This document shows positions 1 through 12,955 of a stretch of DNA of 33,982 bases, piece after piece. The notes beneath the pieces were generated by a model, which was not told the DNA's origin, ran no database searches, and was given only the letters and a program-made list of their open reading frames with translations. Source of the stretch: Elysia marginata (Eukaryota; Mollusca; Gastropoda; Plakobranchidae); assembly GCA_019649035.1 (NCBI GenBank), contig BMAT01006617.1, positions 133,130-167,111 of the forward strand, given 5' to 3'. Position 1 is the first letter of the stretch. Each line of letters starts with the position of its first letter. The translations under genes and the position numbers were made by a program.

Positions 1-108
1 GAAATTTTCTTTTACAATTGAAATAAAAAGTGTACTTATTTTGTGTTGATGTTATTTGTATCATGCATAATTATTTACTGCTGTATCGTCATTATATCTT
101 CACAACTT

Positions 109-179
<71 letters not shown>

Positions 180-189
180 GCTGCTGATG
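109..189. repeat. (CTA)n microsatellite passing into CTG
   Basis: An almost perfect run of CTA/ACT triplets covers 109-179 and ends in a few CTG and CTGATG units. The open frames across it on both strands (poly-Thr, poly-Val) are only a consequence of the triplet repeat. The same ACT-to-GCT transition is seen at 10060-10123, where the tract is the tail of a retrotransposon fragment. No retrotransposon sequence follows this copy. Confidence 0.95.
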
Positions 190-1379
190 CTGCCACCATA
201 GATAGTTCAGAATTTGTATACGATGTATTACATAGATTCATAGTAGTTCTGTCCGTGAATCTAGAAAGATTCCAAATCATATTTAAATCTTTATATTTAT
301 TGGTTCCACCTGCGCCAAACTACTAGCCTCAAGCCGTATCTCTGTTTTCTAAGATATTACTAAAATTTTATTAAAAACAGCAGTGACTTCAAATATTTTT
401 GCCTTTTTCTTTCATTATAAATAAATTCATATGCATGAATTTTCGTTGATGCATCTAAATTTCAGGCACTATCATGCCTTCGGGTTGGAACTTTGTTTTT
501 CTTTCATCTCCTTTGTCTTTTTGAAACTGTCTTCCATTACCCTGTCGCCTATGGGTGTTAAATTTTTAAGTCTAAGATCATCTTGCGGTGCACCGGTTAT
601 GTTATGAGGAACATATTTTCAAAACCTGTTCAGTTACTGAAACTGGTATCAAGAAACAATCATTTTTACGAACTTTCTATTAAGGCTAACCCTAAAGAGC
701 CATTCAGAAAATGGAATAATTTAAAAAAAACTACCGAAAATTCCATAATTGTCCCTTGTGGGTTGTTTTTTTTTACTCGTTTTTTTTTCACTCAAAAGAC
801 GATTCTTTAAAATAATAGACCTACTCATAAAACCAAACCATTACCGGGTATGTTTACATTATTTACACATCTTAGGTTTGTCTGGACTGGGTTGAGAAAA
901 AGAGTAAAAGGTTGAATTACATAGATTCTTTATCTGAGTTTTATGATTGGATGCCATGAAGACCAAATAACAGCAGAATCGTAGTGTTGATGAAAAGTCT
1001 GAAGTCATTTTCAAAATATTATTTATAATGGTACATGTATATCAGAGTTGAATCATTAAGCCCATGAGCTCATGCTTTGAAAGGTTCAAAGACCTCCTGT
1101 TTGAAGATAGAACCTTTTAAAAATAATAAGAAATATTCCTTTTTGAGAAAAACAAAGTTACATCAGAAAAACCGAAAAGCTCGTATCAAAAAATAAAAAA
1201 CCCACAAAAGAAACAATAAAAAAAGAAACGGCTGACTAAAACAGACTAAATTTGTATTTTGTATTTGGAGCTAAATAAAAAGGTAATTTTAAAATTGGAA
1301 AAATACGTCGGCAATTTTCCCAAACAAAACCGAATTTCAGAGTGGATGTTCTCAGTTTGACAAAAATATTAATGTTAGA
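190..1379. other. AT-rich spacer, nothing recognised
   Basis: About 1.2 kb of AT-rich sequence with homopolymer runs and short spurious open frames. I see no protein-family motif, RNA gene or clear repeat in it. Confidence 0.6.
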
Positions 1380-1984
1380 TAATAATAATACATGTAATAA
1401 TAATCAAGTGCTGTCTTCGGTCCGAAGGTTGGCAACCATATCTCTCGATTCATCTCTGTTCTCGGTCTTCCGTTTCGTATCTCCATAGCTTGTCGACCCT
1501 GACCATTCCATTACACCGTCCATCCAGTTCCTTCTTAGCCTTCTCTGTCCTCTCTTCCCTTCGATTTTCCCCTCTAGGGATAGTTGTGCAGCAAAGGTCC
1601 CGAGCTGCCTCTCATGATGTCTATAGCATGTCTATAACTAATAGGGGAACTGTTAAAATCTTTTAGCATACCTCAGTTTCCGCTTCATAAGTTGTTGCAA
1701 CAGTCTTTCGCCTACATCAGCAATTTGAATAATTTCCTTGTTGGTTTTCTTTTCTGTCCATGGGACCTTGAGAAGTCTCATGTAGCACCACATTTCGAAC
1801 GTCTGTATCTTGTTTTGAACCGTCTTGGAATGGGTCCATGCTTCGCAACCATAGTTGAAGACTGAGAAAATGTAGCACGCCAAGATTCTTTTCTTAGTAT
1901 TGAGACCAACGTTCCTTCGTAGCAGCTCTTTGTTCTCCCAAAACTTTTGCCTTGTCTTTTCAATCCGTAATTCATGTTATATAG
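1380..1984 (-). mobile_element. 5'-truncated, decayed non-LTR retrotransposon (C-terminal part of reverse transcriptase ORF)
   Basis: Read on the - strand, about 1984 to 1653 encodes a typical C-terminal region of a LINE reverse transcriptase ORF: RQKFWENKELLRRNVGLN, then ILACYIFSVFNYGCEAWTH, FEMWCYMRLLKVPWTEKK, and GERLLQQLMKRKLRYA. A roughly 30-base disruption near 1630-1665 breaks the frame. It then resumes as RHHERQLGTFAAQLSLEGK and runs open through RRNWMDGV and YGDTKRKTENRDESRDMVANL to a TGA at 1406-1404. The stop is followed directly by a TTATTA-type short repeat (1403-1380). That very short 3' end built of simple repeat resembles RTE-clade elements; the clade is inferred. The left part of the ORF, including the catalytic palm and the endonuclease, is missing, so this is a dead copy. 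A second copy lies at 10135-10400. Confidence 0.85.
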
Positions 1985-2115
1985 ACCCTTGTTGTTCTCA
2001 TTTTACGATACATGTATATACTTGCATACTGTATCTCTTGTTTATTTTCAAACGAATACCACAAGGTTCGTAAATTATCAAGACAGGAAACGATGAAAAT
2101 AATCAAAGAGAGAGG

Positions 2116-2119
2116 ATTA

Positions 2120-2159
<40 letters not shown>
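2116..2159. repeat. (ATT)n microsatellite
   Basis: About 14 near-perfect TTA/ATT units. It lies about 130 bases beyond the truncated 5' end of the retrotransposon fragment, so it is not its tail. The poly-Leu open frame through it is an artefact. Confidence 0.95.
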
Positions 2160-5100
2160 CGTACTTAGTAATATTACTACACTTTATGCCTTGTTTTCTG
2201 TTTACGTGGAGACCAACGAAGCAACGAAGGTCGCAAGGTGTCTATTTTTTGCGTACGAACCTAAGGGAACGCTCCCTTGTGTTACATCTTTTTGAGCCGG
2301 CATTTGCGTCGCGGAATCTAGTGCTTTTGATATTACATCTTTGTGCTGTAAGCTTGCTAGCCTAGGCCAAAGACAGCTTGCTCCTCTCTCTTTTTTCTGT
2401 CTCCGTTCAATGACGCATTCACCTTGCTGTAAAGAAACAGTCTAATTGGAAAGGGGTGGTAGGTACAGTATTACATTTTGTTCAACTGTGATGGTAAATG
2501 CTCTATAAGTCAGTTTTCACACGTACGGTCAACGTTGACTTCGATAAAATGTCTTATATATATAGATAATAGTTGGATAGTTTCAACAAAATTAATGTTA
2601 TCGTATAATTTAAAAAAAATAGACATGACACCCCTTTGAGTAACATAGGTTGACCTGATGACATTCACCATGTGATCAGAATGTGGGTGCGCTAGGCTTA
2701 ACGTAGCGTTGCAATCGCACTGAAGAGAAAGCAACAGCAGGGCAAGCCTAGACTGAGCTTGAACTGAAGCCATTATTCTTAGCCTCCTAAACAGAGGCAA
2801 TCTTCGTGTTTATAAGTTCTGTGAGGATCCCAGCGCCTTACCATGGAAACGAAAGTGAAGTTGAACTTTTGAAGGAAATTTTAAATCGTAACTTGCAAGT
2901 TATTGTAATCTTATACAACCCCGTGTCTTCAGCTTAGCCTTCCAACAACACTGTCACCCTTCGCCTTCATATTGGTAAACCTGTAGGCAACCATTGGCCA
3001 TTATTAACCCTCTAATAAGGATGGAGGGGGTGAAAACCGAGATTGTTGAAAGGAGGGCAGACCTATCTTTTAGACGTAGAAAATCGTGAACGTCTAAAAC
3101 TGGTATTATTTAAGGTAATATAGGTAACTAACGTTTGTATTCAATGCATTTAGTTACGGTAATTTTATAATACGAAGTACATCGTTAAAACTAAAAATTA
3201 TCAGGCATTTCAACCAGAGTAAAAGACGTCATAAATTATGCAAATGAGCTTATCCGGGTCACGCGGCAGCCTTTGTGTCAATCGTAACGGCAAACCGGTT
3301 TAGGCTGGATCTGCCTGAAGCATAGCTGGCTTGGTTAGACCCAGGCCTAACTAGGCCAGCCTTTGTCAGGCAGCGGAGAAGCACTCAAGTGAAGGCCTTC
3401 CTAAGTTCCTTTTTCTGTTCTGTTGGGGCTTGCTCTGTTTGATCCAGCGAATACTGCTGAACTCGACAGTAGCAGCAATGACAAGGCTTGAGGCCTTTGC
3501 AGCATTTTGCTGATGTACACCATCGCCATTATTATTACTAGTCTAGTACTACAATAGCACTAGCCTACTTTTCAAGAGGCAACAAGGAAAACCAGTTTAA
3601 CAAATATTGGATGAGAAAATAGTGTGCTCTTAAGCTCAATGATTCTCATTCTTCTTATTCTTTCAAGTTTCTCTTTTGAAGTGAGGTAAATTAGATGGTT
3701 CCGTAGTAGGCCTACTAGTACTACGTACTAATACTACATACTGATTATAGTAATTTATTATAGTTTAATTAAAAGGATGAGTGCTCTGAAAGTATAAGAT
3801 AACTACTACGGTTAAAAGGGGGCAGTTATATAACTAAGCTCAACTTCTATACATGTACGTTTATCTAATTCTAACTTCTAACTCTAGTCTTAGTTTAAAT
3901 TAAAAACCTTGCATGGTAACATCGTAAGTAAAAAAAAAGACTGGTACATAGGCAGTGGTGTGGTAGAGGCACGAAAAGCCTACAAGTACAAGTACAACTT
4001 TTACAAGAACATGATTATATAAATACAATGCACAGCACAAGTGTAATATTACAGAAATTTACATGTAAATGAATGTACTAACTACTATAAAATAAATCAT
4101 AGGCCGCTATACGTGGAAAGCGGTTTAAAATGTCGGTAAGGCGGTAGTATCAAATCTGTAAACTCAAGTCAAATAATAACTTGTTATTATTAATTTGGCA
4201 TTGGGGGCCAACTTCCGAACTTTTTATCCCAGAAATTTCTTGTGTTCACATCGGAGCAGAAACAAAGAAGCGTTTTGCCGAAGGTTGGTGACAATCCGCG
4301 CGTTTAGCTTAGTCATGGTCGGCACGCAATGGCCGCCCTGTCACTGACTCAGCCTATGGCGGATACGATCTATAGTAATTAGTATACGTCATCATAAATT
4401 TGCTCAGGTCAAATCTTTTTGTAGTCGTAAAACATTTATTTTCCGGATGTTTGTGCTCAACCCGTGCTTATAAATTGTACAGCTTAGATCTAGGCCTTCT
4501 ATTCTAATTTTTTTTTAAAAACTAAATTTCATCCAGATTAATATTAACCCTACAAGTACAATTTCATTAGTACTGGGTACAATAATTATATTGGTTGACA
4601 GCGTTTCATAGTTCGCAGCCTGTGTTGTGACGACTGGCGGCCATGTTTGATACGTACCTCGTCCAATGATCTATTACTGTTACTATTAGTATTACACTTA
4701 GCTAACTCTAACAGTAACAGTAACACTACAGATCACTGGCCTCGCCCTTCCCACTATCTCAATAGCCATAATCCTGCGGGCTATGTAGCATTAATTGCAA
4801 ATTTACATTTTGTACTCTCGAAAGTCCCACTGCTTTCATTTTTTGTTGTTGCTATAGCCGGGTTAGAACTTTGAAAGGTGTGGCCGAGTAGAACCGTTCT
4901 CTCCCATCACTGTTCGTGTTAGTGTTACAGTTTACCTGGTTTATTTTACCTCAGCCATGGCGGACAATGTGGCAATAGTTTTGCAGATCATTTATCATTC
5001 ATACGTAGGCTCTATTCATAACCTATAAATGTATCCATTCGAAATTTCATTACCGGTATTTCACGAGACAGTAATCTACTAAATGTAACTACTGTAATTA

Positions 5101-6789
5101 TCTAACCAAATTTCACATCGACCACCACCAGTGGGCCTATCAACCGCACCGTAGGCGGCAAAGGCAGTCGAGACTTTAGGTTGTTGGTATGGCATGTCAT
5201 TGTTATGTTATGATGTATTGTTTTACTGCTAATGGTTGCTTAAGCTTAACATAGACACGATCGATTTTGGTGTTCTATTCAACCAGCCAATCTTAGCCTT
5301 TAGTTTACCCGGTACACAATCACTGTCGCCGCCCCCTCCCCCCAACGTTTTGGTCATTAGATTGGTAATCATTTTCTTTATAATATCAATACTGTATTAT
5401 GTAGGCCTATTACGTACATTATGTATAATCTTAAATCTTGTGTTGAAAAAGAGGAAATAGCATTTAGGCAGTAGGGCCAATGTCTTCGTGATGCTTTGAA
5501 ATTTGGTGATAATTTGGGCTTTCATTTTCAGACGAATTACATGGTATGTATGCTCGAGCAACATAATTATAGTCTCTCTTTATAGGTTTAGTTTTACTTT
5601 TATAATAACATGTTACTATCTAAAGAGTAGCTTCTTTACATGTCTTATACCCATTGCCGTCTCATGTTGTTTTCTTTGTCATAAACGCTCCCTGTAATCT
5701 CTTTATTCAAAACTATGCACCCAAGTTCGCAACTATCTGGGCACTTGTCTTTTAACTTGTACTGTACTAAAACCGAAAACGTTTCTATTAATCACACTTT
5801 GCAATTACATGGACACGCACTTGCTCAGAGCGATTGAAATTACGCGGAAGTCCTCGTACTGTTTGAATACTTTGATTACTTTGTCTTACAATACGTTGAG
5901 GTAAAGCTGTTCACATCGCAATTACAGTGCTAATATCTTGATTCTAAATATACACACTTTGCATGGTGCGTGCATTTTAAAATGTAAAACACGCAGCATA
6001 AAAATAGAATAAAGAGCACCAAGGTATATTTAACCAATAATGATAATAATACCCTGTCATTGTTACGGTATATTTGATCGATAATTATAATAGTAGGCCT
6101 ACCCTGTCGTTGTTACTAGCTTAGTTGATCTGAGACTTACACTGCACTGATAATTGATTTTCAAGAACGAGAATTTTTGCTGTGATGGTTAGCCCAACAT
6201 GCCCACCTAGCCGTCAGATCGTACAAGGTACGCAATTTTCAATCACGTACCTAGTACTATAACAATCCAAGGCACACGATTTAATACATGTAATGTATAC
6301 CGGTATTGCAAGCCAAGAGAGCTTTAAAGTAATGTATTACATGATTATGTAGCATATATGTGTGGTTTAGTTTGACAAAAGCTCTGCTTTTTTTTTTTTT
6401 AGCTATCTTGTCTACCGCACATTAAAATCTATGTATTGTTTTCGGCGTTAACATTTCCTTACTGTTTTACACTTGTACGATTCAAAGGGTCAAACATCAG
6501 AGATGCAATCATCAATTGTTGAACAGGTATCTAAGTGCGTTATTTAGACCCACATATGCCCCGTATACAGGGTGTAGGCTGTAGTGTTATTTATGCTACT
6601 TAAGTTAACTGGGCCATAACTGTTTTTCTATTGATTTGTTTCGTTCAGCCATGGGTGTGTGTGGTTATTACGCAGTAGGATTGGAAAGCCAAAAAAACTA
6701 AACTACCGTACATGTAGACTCTAGCCATAAACCCAGACGAGAAAAATTCCGTTACCGGTTCGTTATAAGTTAAGTATACCCGGCTCGCC
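2160..6789. other. Intergenic spacer without a recognisable gene
   Basis: This 4.6-kb stretch contains no open frame with recognisable protein similarity. It has TACATGTA at 3850, 4060, 6295 and 6709 and TAGGCCTA at 3707, 5402 and 6094. A perfect POU octamer ATGCAAAT lies near 3239, just after a CRE-like GACGTCAT. Three short ATGGC(G/C)G-type start-like sites occur near 4330, 4360 and 4957, but each leads to a stop within about 25 codons. A possible - strand first exon at 2668-2773 is listed among the rejected items. Confidence 0.5.
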
Positions 6790-7160
6790 CAATCTTCAAT
6801 GTAAGCTTGTTCAGCAATCAGCATAGGCCCTTCATGTTAAATTACATGTCGTGGCACAAGGCCATGGCTTTTCATATCAACGTTGTTTCCTTGAAAATGT
6901 CAACATCCGGTAGTTTCCCGCGCACAAGTCACATGTTGTTTGAAGTTCACCTGGTTCCCCCAATGTACGTTGAAACTTAGCCTATATAGGCTCTTCATGA
7001 AAGCCTGCTCAACATAGGCTCTTCAGTCATGTTGAAACCTTGAATTACAATTTCCATCTTCTTAGCACAAGGCCATTGCTTTTCGTATCAACTGAACGTT
7101 ATTTCCATGAACATGTCAACACCCTCGCACCAGTCGCATGTTATTTGGAATTATGGCAGC
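6790..7160. repeat. Diverged tandem duplication, period about 211 bp
   Basis: Two adjacent blocks share an ordered series of matching segments. GCACAAGGCCATGGCTTTTC at 6854 matches GCACAAGGCCATTGCTTTTC at 7065. After each comes a match of the form ATCAAC...CGTT.TTTCC.TGAA.ATGTCAAC, then a CGCAC.AGTC.CATGTT.TTTG segment. The offset is about 211 bases. Indels and substitutions indicate an old duplication. No coding content was recognised. Confidence 0.75.
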
Positions 7161-10059
7161 CTTACTTGGCATAAGACTGAAACTAAGCTTCAAAATTTGT
7201 ATAGTTGGCTATTCACCCCCCTCTCCCCAAACACACAAATGTCACAACTCACAAAGATGGCCATTTCATCAATTCGGCTCATTATACATGTATTTAAAAA
7301 AAATTCATTAACAATATTTCATCGCCAGATCTAGTGTAAAATAATAGTAATACATCATACATACTGTATTTAGGCTGTACAGTTTATGGGACCTTTTTCA
7401 CTGATTCAGATAACATAGGGAAAACTAAAACTCACGATAAGTTTAAGACTTATAGTTATAAATTACTGATGGCATGACCATTTATGCTGTGTTATTGCTT
7501 TATTTTAAAGCTATCAGAAGTCGTACTATGTAATTAAAAAGTACATGCAGTTTGAATTGGCTCTACATCCGTATAATATATGTAGTTTTCAATCTGCTAC
7601 ATACGCATAGATAGATCTACAAGTACACTTCCTAAGCTGTTTGAATTGAACTGGAAAGTACATAGATCTAGATCTCGGCTACCTCTTTCCCGCAAATCTT
7701 TTCTTTAGTTAGATAGATAGATACTTCTATCTCTTTGTTTTTTTACTAAAAGTTACTCTCTAACCAAATTGTTTCTTTAGTCTTTACCATTAAGCCTATC
7801 AATTTTGTAGTAAGTAGCAACGTTGCGTCACAGCCTCGTTCGGGTTTTTCGTCGCTAGGCTAAGCTTTGAAGAAAAAGGAATTAGACAATTTAGAGTTAG
7901 ACTTAGATTTAAGATTATTTGAGTAATCTCAATCAATTCATGAACGCCATTTTAACTTATCAATATCAGTGACTTTGAATTCCAAAGTCTTAGGGATCAA
8001 CTTTTGTGGTAAGGTTAATAACCCCATCCCATAGAAAGCAAAGTACCGGTTATTATACAGAGAAGACGTTCTGTTGCATGCATTCAGTGATTCAAGGTTA
8101 ATTTTTAAAGTTCAGTCTCATTCGGAAGACAAATTTATATTTGAATACATCATCTTGATTTTGAACTCGATGTTTGTCGTGCTAAAACCACTTCTAAAAG
8201 AATTTTTTGAAATATGAACTGGATTCACGCATAGTACTAGTAGTACTATTTGTTTGCCATGGATCTTTTGTTCAATCCAAGCATGATAGTCCCGGGAGTT
8301 CTGCCATCGCCTGATAAGTTTTTAAGTAGGCATGATTGATCATAGATTCATACAGCTTTGATCAGGCTGTGTCAACAGTCAGCGCAGCTAAAAGTAAAAC
8401 AAACTGCGTAATTAAAAAATTAAAATGCACGGAAAACCGACGTTAAAATTGAAGACAAAGAGGTTTTGATTTGGAAATTGGAGGGCGATTACAGAGGTTA
8501 GGGCAAGAGGAACTGTTTCTAAGGCTTTGTCTGTTTTTAACTTTAGGTCTACTCAGTCATAGACCTAGATTTAGTAAAGTTCCGCTCGATCAACGTTTTA
8601 TGAACTCGTATGCCCAATGACGATTTTCAACGGTGGAAAATGCTACAAAAATAAAAATTAAAATAATGATCTAGAACTAGTAGAAGAAAAGAAGTAGCCT
8701 ACATCATTACAATTTACATGTAGGCCCACAGTTTATGTAGAATTCATTAGAAAAAAAGGAGACATGGTTTTGCTATAATTCAAAGTAGTGCAAACCAAGA
8801 ACATTTCCCGTTAGTTGCGTTTTTTTATAATACCGTTACGGTTTATATTAATATATTATGTGAGATGAAAGTCTGAGGCTGACCTATATTTATTTACCCG
8901 GAAGTTATCACGTGAGCATTGTTACTTGCGCGCAATCGGTACTAGTTTAATTTAAAAGTGCTTTAGTTTAAGTTTAAGAGCGTTCATTTACAATTACATT
9001 GCAGGTTATTTTTCTTATTAAGTTATAGTATACATCGGATCACACAATGGGTACGCAATCTTCCACGATAGTCAAGAAGGAAGGCAGAATGGATTGTTAT
9101 TTTATCAATAATCACGTGGTCTTTTTGAAGCTTATGTCATTTCAATACCATTCAAGTTAAATTCTATGCAATATGACCCTGGCTACATTTGAGCCCGATT
9201 CCAGGGCTGTTCCATTAGTTTAGCATATTATATGCAATGCTAAAAAAAATGTTGAGATGTTTTTTCAACACTTCTAAATCATGTAGTTTGAGATGGACAC
9301 AAGGCAAGGGATTTTTTTTTTATGGCAGCCTCATTTTCTTTGCTATGCCTTAAAATACTTTGTCCACCATCACAAACAACAGAATCGCGACCTTTTGTCA
9401 CAGACTCTTAATCTTATGCTGAATTCAGCTTAAACTTTTTAAACTAAACCGTGTAATTTGTAAACGGAGTCAAAATGCTATTAAGTTTAAAACGCCCTTT
9501 TTTTAGTCCCATACTTTCAAAACGTACTCTCAAATTCTCCTAAATAGTAAAATACGGCATCCGCCTTCGCTTTCAAGTTTCATTCAGCCTTTTGGGGTGA
9601 TGTCTGTTCCCAGACCTGAATAGGGATGGGTAGTGGGCAGTAATTAAGTTCAAAATTTCTGCCGAGATATTCAATCAAAGTACATTCGTCTATTCGTGAA
9701 AGGTTCATTCAAATCCTACGCTGTTTGGGAAAATGGACAACAAGATTTTGGAGTCTTCTGTCTAGCTAGCTCCGCCTTGCCTGACCAGGGCTGCGTTCGT
9801 TCGATGTAGTGATGAAGAATTGTTTTAATAGGAGTATTACTATTTGGGCATGATTTTACTGTGCACATGTATGTAGATCTCGAACTCAGTTTGAGAATCA
9901 ATACTGCACGTGCATTGTATGATTGTAATTAATAATTTTAAAAGTCTATCGACATCTTATTTGATGATTTAGGCTTGTGCAGGCCTTCTCCATTGAACTA
10001 ACCCTGCGGATTCTTCCTGTTGTATAATTTGCGATTATTAGCCTACTGCGTGTGACTAA
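7161..10059. other. Spacer with one short dispersed repeat
   Basis: No gene recognised. The only structured element I found is CGACCTTTTGTCACAGAC at 9388-9405. It is repeated exactly at 16691-16708, and its core recurs in inverse orientation at 16255-16269, so a relic of the same mobile family probably ends here. Confidence 0.5.

Positions 10060-10123
<64 letters not shown>
10060..10123. repeat. (ACT)n/(GCT)n microsatellite forming the tail of a retrotransposon copy
   Basis: ACT triplets cover 10060-10102 and GCT triplets 10103-10123. A 9-base spacer separates the tract from the TGA stop of the retrotransposon fragment on the - strand. In that orientation it lies exactly where a non-LTR 3' tail is expected. 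Confidence 0.95.
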
Positions 10124-10400
10124 ACCAATAACAATCAAGTGCCGTCTTCGGTCCGAAGGTTGGCAACCATGTCTCTCAATTCTTCTCTGTTCTCGGCTTT
10201 CCGTTTCGTATCTCCATAGCTTGTACTAGACCCTGACCCTTCCTTTACATCGTCCATCCAGTTCCTTCTTGGCCTTCCCTGTCCTCTCTTCCTTCCGATT
10301 TTCTCCTCTGGGGATAGTTGTACTGTAGCAAAGGTCCCGAGCTGCCTCTCCTGATGTGTCCAACATAAGTTTCCGCTTCATAAGTTTATGCAACAGTCAC
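10124..10400 (-). mobile_element. Second, shorter copy of the same non-LTR retrotransposon 3' end
   Basis: On the - strand the sequence from about 10400 corresponds to the last part of the copy at 1404-1984. A KRKL segment is followed by a damaged RHxERQLGTFA region. From about 10318 there is an intact frame EKIGRKRGQGRPRRNWMDDV followed by YGDTKRKAENREELRDMVANL, ending ...RTEDGT and TGA at 10137-10135. It differs from the other copy by substitutions and by a 6-base insertion (SGSSTS versus SGSTS). It is strongly 5'-truncated. The 3' tail is (AGC)n/(AGT)n here but TTATTA in the first copy. Confidence 0.85.
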
Positions 10401-11065
10401 TAATGTTACTATTATGTTAGTCACTACTACTAAAATGATAATGTAATAATACTGCCAGTACTAGAGCGCGTGAGCGCCAGTGTAAATAATCCAGATGGCT
10501 ACTTGATCGTTGATGTTGTAGTTCTTACGATACAGTTGTACTCAGGCCTACATACAACTACATTAAAGTACATGTATTTTTTTTTTTGCTCTCGAGAAAC
10601 GGATTTCCTTCTCATAATTCCTCTACTTCTGGTATTTCTAGCAAAAGTTTAAAGTTAAACTTGTAAGCCTGTGTACAACAGTGATTTCTTAAAATCTCAC
10701 CCACGCTAACAACCAGTTCGCAATTTTTTTAATATTGAACGGGTTTCTTGATCATGTGCAGTAGAAACGTTTCCAACTACGCAGAGTATAATTTTGTAAT
10801 ATTTTTTTCGGATAACCGGTGGACTATGGCATTAGGTTTTTGATTCCCCTTTCTTGATTTATTTCAAGAACCTATGTTTTCAAGGCATTAGGTTTTATTC
10901 CTTTTTCCTTGAGTTCTCCACAATTTTATTGACGTAATGGTACCGTATTCTAAATAGTGTTTATTATTCTACACATGCAACTGCAAGACTGCTATCAGTA
11001 GCCTACTGGTACTGGTACAGTGGTAGGACTGGGCTAGGTACATTCGATTAACTGCGTTATGATAT

Positions 11066-11068
<3 letters not shown>
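10401..11068. other. AT-rich spacer, nothing recognised
   Basis: Contains a T-run near 10577 and short spurious open frames. I see no gene or structured repeat. Confidence 0.5.

Positions 11069-11108
<40 letters not shown>
11069..11108. repeat. (GA)n microsatellite
   Basis: About 20 uninterrupted GA dinucleotides. The antisense poly-(Leu-Ser) open frame is an artefact of the repeat and of the adjacent gap. Confidence 0.97.
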
Positions 11109-11112
<4 letters not shown>

Positions 11113-11199
11113 GTAACCCTGGACAAATATGATTAACACAATAACAGAGAAGTTGGACAAATGGATGAAAGAATTGGTTGATAAATGGGTGGATGGATA

Positions 11200-11379
11200 N
11201 NNNNNNNNNNNNNNNNNNNNNNNNNNNNNNNNNNNNNNNNNNNNNNNNNNNNNNNNNNNNNNNNNNNNNNNNNNNNNNNNNNNNNNNNNNNNNNNNNNNN
11301 NNNNNNNNNNNNNNNNNNNNNNNNNNNNNNNNNNNNNNNNNNNNNNNNNNNNNNNNNNNNNNNNNNNNNNNNNNNNNNN
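11200..11379. other. Assembly gap (180 N)
   Basis: A run of N. It is preceded by a GGAT-rich, microsatellite-like stretch (about 11160-11199), which suggests that a tandem repeat was not resolved. Open frames spanning the gap are meaningless. Confidence 0.99.
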
Positions 11380-12955
11380 TAACCCAGTTTCTACAGCCCT
11401 GACTGAGCCAATGGTGGTGAGGCGAGAGTGACGAGTGGCTGTAGTGTGAGTGTGACTTGAGAGCAAATCTGCAGACGTTCCATGGAGATTTTCGTTAGAA
11501 GAAACAGCCAGCAAATATAATATACAGTGCGACATGTATTCTTTTCTACAAATCATAGTAGTTTTAATAAATGTACATAGGGCCTACTATTATCATGTAG
11601 TTCTGAGTACAATGTTGAAACTGGTAGTGGCATAGTTAACCATCGAAAGTCTGCCTACAAAGTACATGACACATGTTTTGATGTATCGATTTCTTTTCCT
11701 CCTGGCGGAATCCGCACCTGTCGATACTTTTGGCTTTTTTCGCTGATGATATTGTGATAAGATCACGATAGCTGCATAATTAGATCTACTGCTATGGTTA
11801 CAACTAGTAGTTCGCTGCTGTCTTTTTTCCACTTCATATAGCACAAAAATGTAGGTTTTTTTCTGTTATCTTGTCCTAGCGATGTACATGTATTTAGAGC
11901 AGTAGATAGTGTGTACTGCGCACAGAATGTTTAACTTGAGCCAAGAGTGCTGGGTTGTCAGTCAGTGTAACTGCTTTTTGTGTTGGTAAGAAATTGTCTG
12001 CTTGAGTATACTGCTATTATTTTCATCAATTTCTGTGGGCGGCTGCTGTTCATATAATATTGTATTATATACCGGTATTTAGCCCTGAAAAAGGCCTATA
12101 TTTTGGTCCAAATAAATATATTTCTTAATTAAATTTTTTCCTTTCCTTTTCCGATATCTCTTTACATGTATTTAGTTTTGATTACTGTGTATTGCGATCA
12201 ATTTGGTTTTCAGAAATTTCACTCTCGGTCGTAAACTTCTCTTAAGTCATAGTATTTTCATGTACCAACTTTTCTCATGTCAAGTGGTTCGTAGTTTGTA
12301 AAATCCGTTTCATTCCATACTTCTTATCCCATAATGTTACAAAGTAAAAAAAAAAAAATCAAACGGTGGTCAATTGCTCATGTAGTCATAGTCTTACCAC
12401 CAACTCTTAAGAAAGAAATGCGGGTACCTTTGTGTTTCTTGGTAGACGTGGTCTATTTTTTTTTTATTTTAAATGAACACGTAAGCTCTACCCCTGTTCA
12501 ACGTATCAATGGGTTTGGTATAAAACACACCAGTGAAAACCACTTCTACAGTGGCTGCAAAATTAAAACCATTATAATTTACAGTGTGTTTTTAAGAAGG
12601 CTTTGAACTATAGATTCGGAAGTGAACTCTCTCTCTCTTCTTGATATCTTTAACGGTAACCGTGAATCAAATACAACGTGTGGATGCAGCTGACATTGAA
12701 ATTTAAAGTTGTTTATTGTCAGACAAGCCACATTAATTTTTAGTTTTTACACAGGCTCACCCCCTCTGTTTGAATCTGATTTACGGATTACGGCAGCCTA
12801 CGGACCAGGGCGACCCAAGCCCATGCAACTTTAGCCAGTCCATGGAGTATGAGTATGGACTCTAGTTTCTACCGCCGCCTTAAATTCGCTCCATGGCACA
12901 ACTTGCCAAGTAAACGCGAGGCCCGTTGAATAGATCTTCCTCCATGTTCGTTATC
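11380..12955. other. Spacer, nothing recognised
   Basis: No recognisable coding exon, RNA gene or transposon. It includes TACATGTA at 11885 and 12163 and an A-run near 12347. Confidence 0.5.

Noticed and set aside
30-326. 98-codon poly-Thr open frame and its poly-Val antisense counterpart
   Set aside because: Produced by the CTA microsatellite; flanking residues are not protein-like.
2668-2773. Possible - strand first exon MASVQAQSRLALLLLSLQCD with a signal-peptide-like stretch and a GTGAAT donor
   Set aside because: Only about 35 codons, no promoter or partner exon was found, and a hydrophobic short frame with a good start context is likely by chance in 34 kb.
10969-11556. 195-codon - strand open frame
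   Set aside because: It runs through the N gap and the GA microsatellite; the frame is an artefact.
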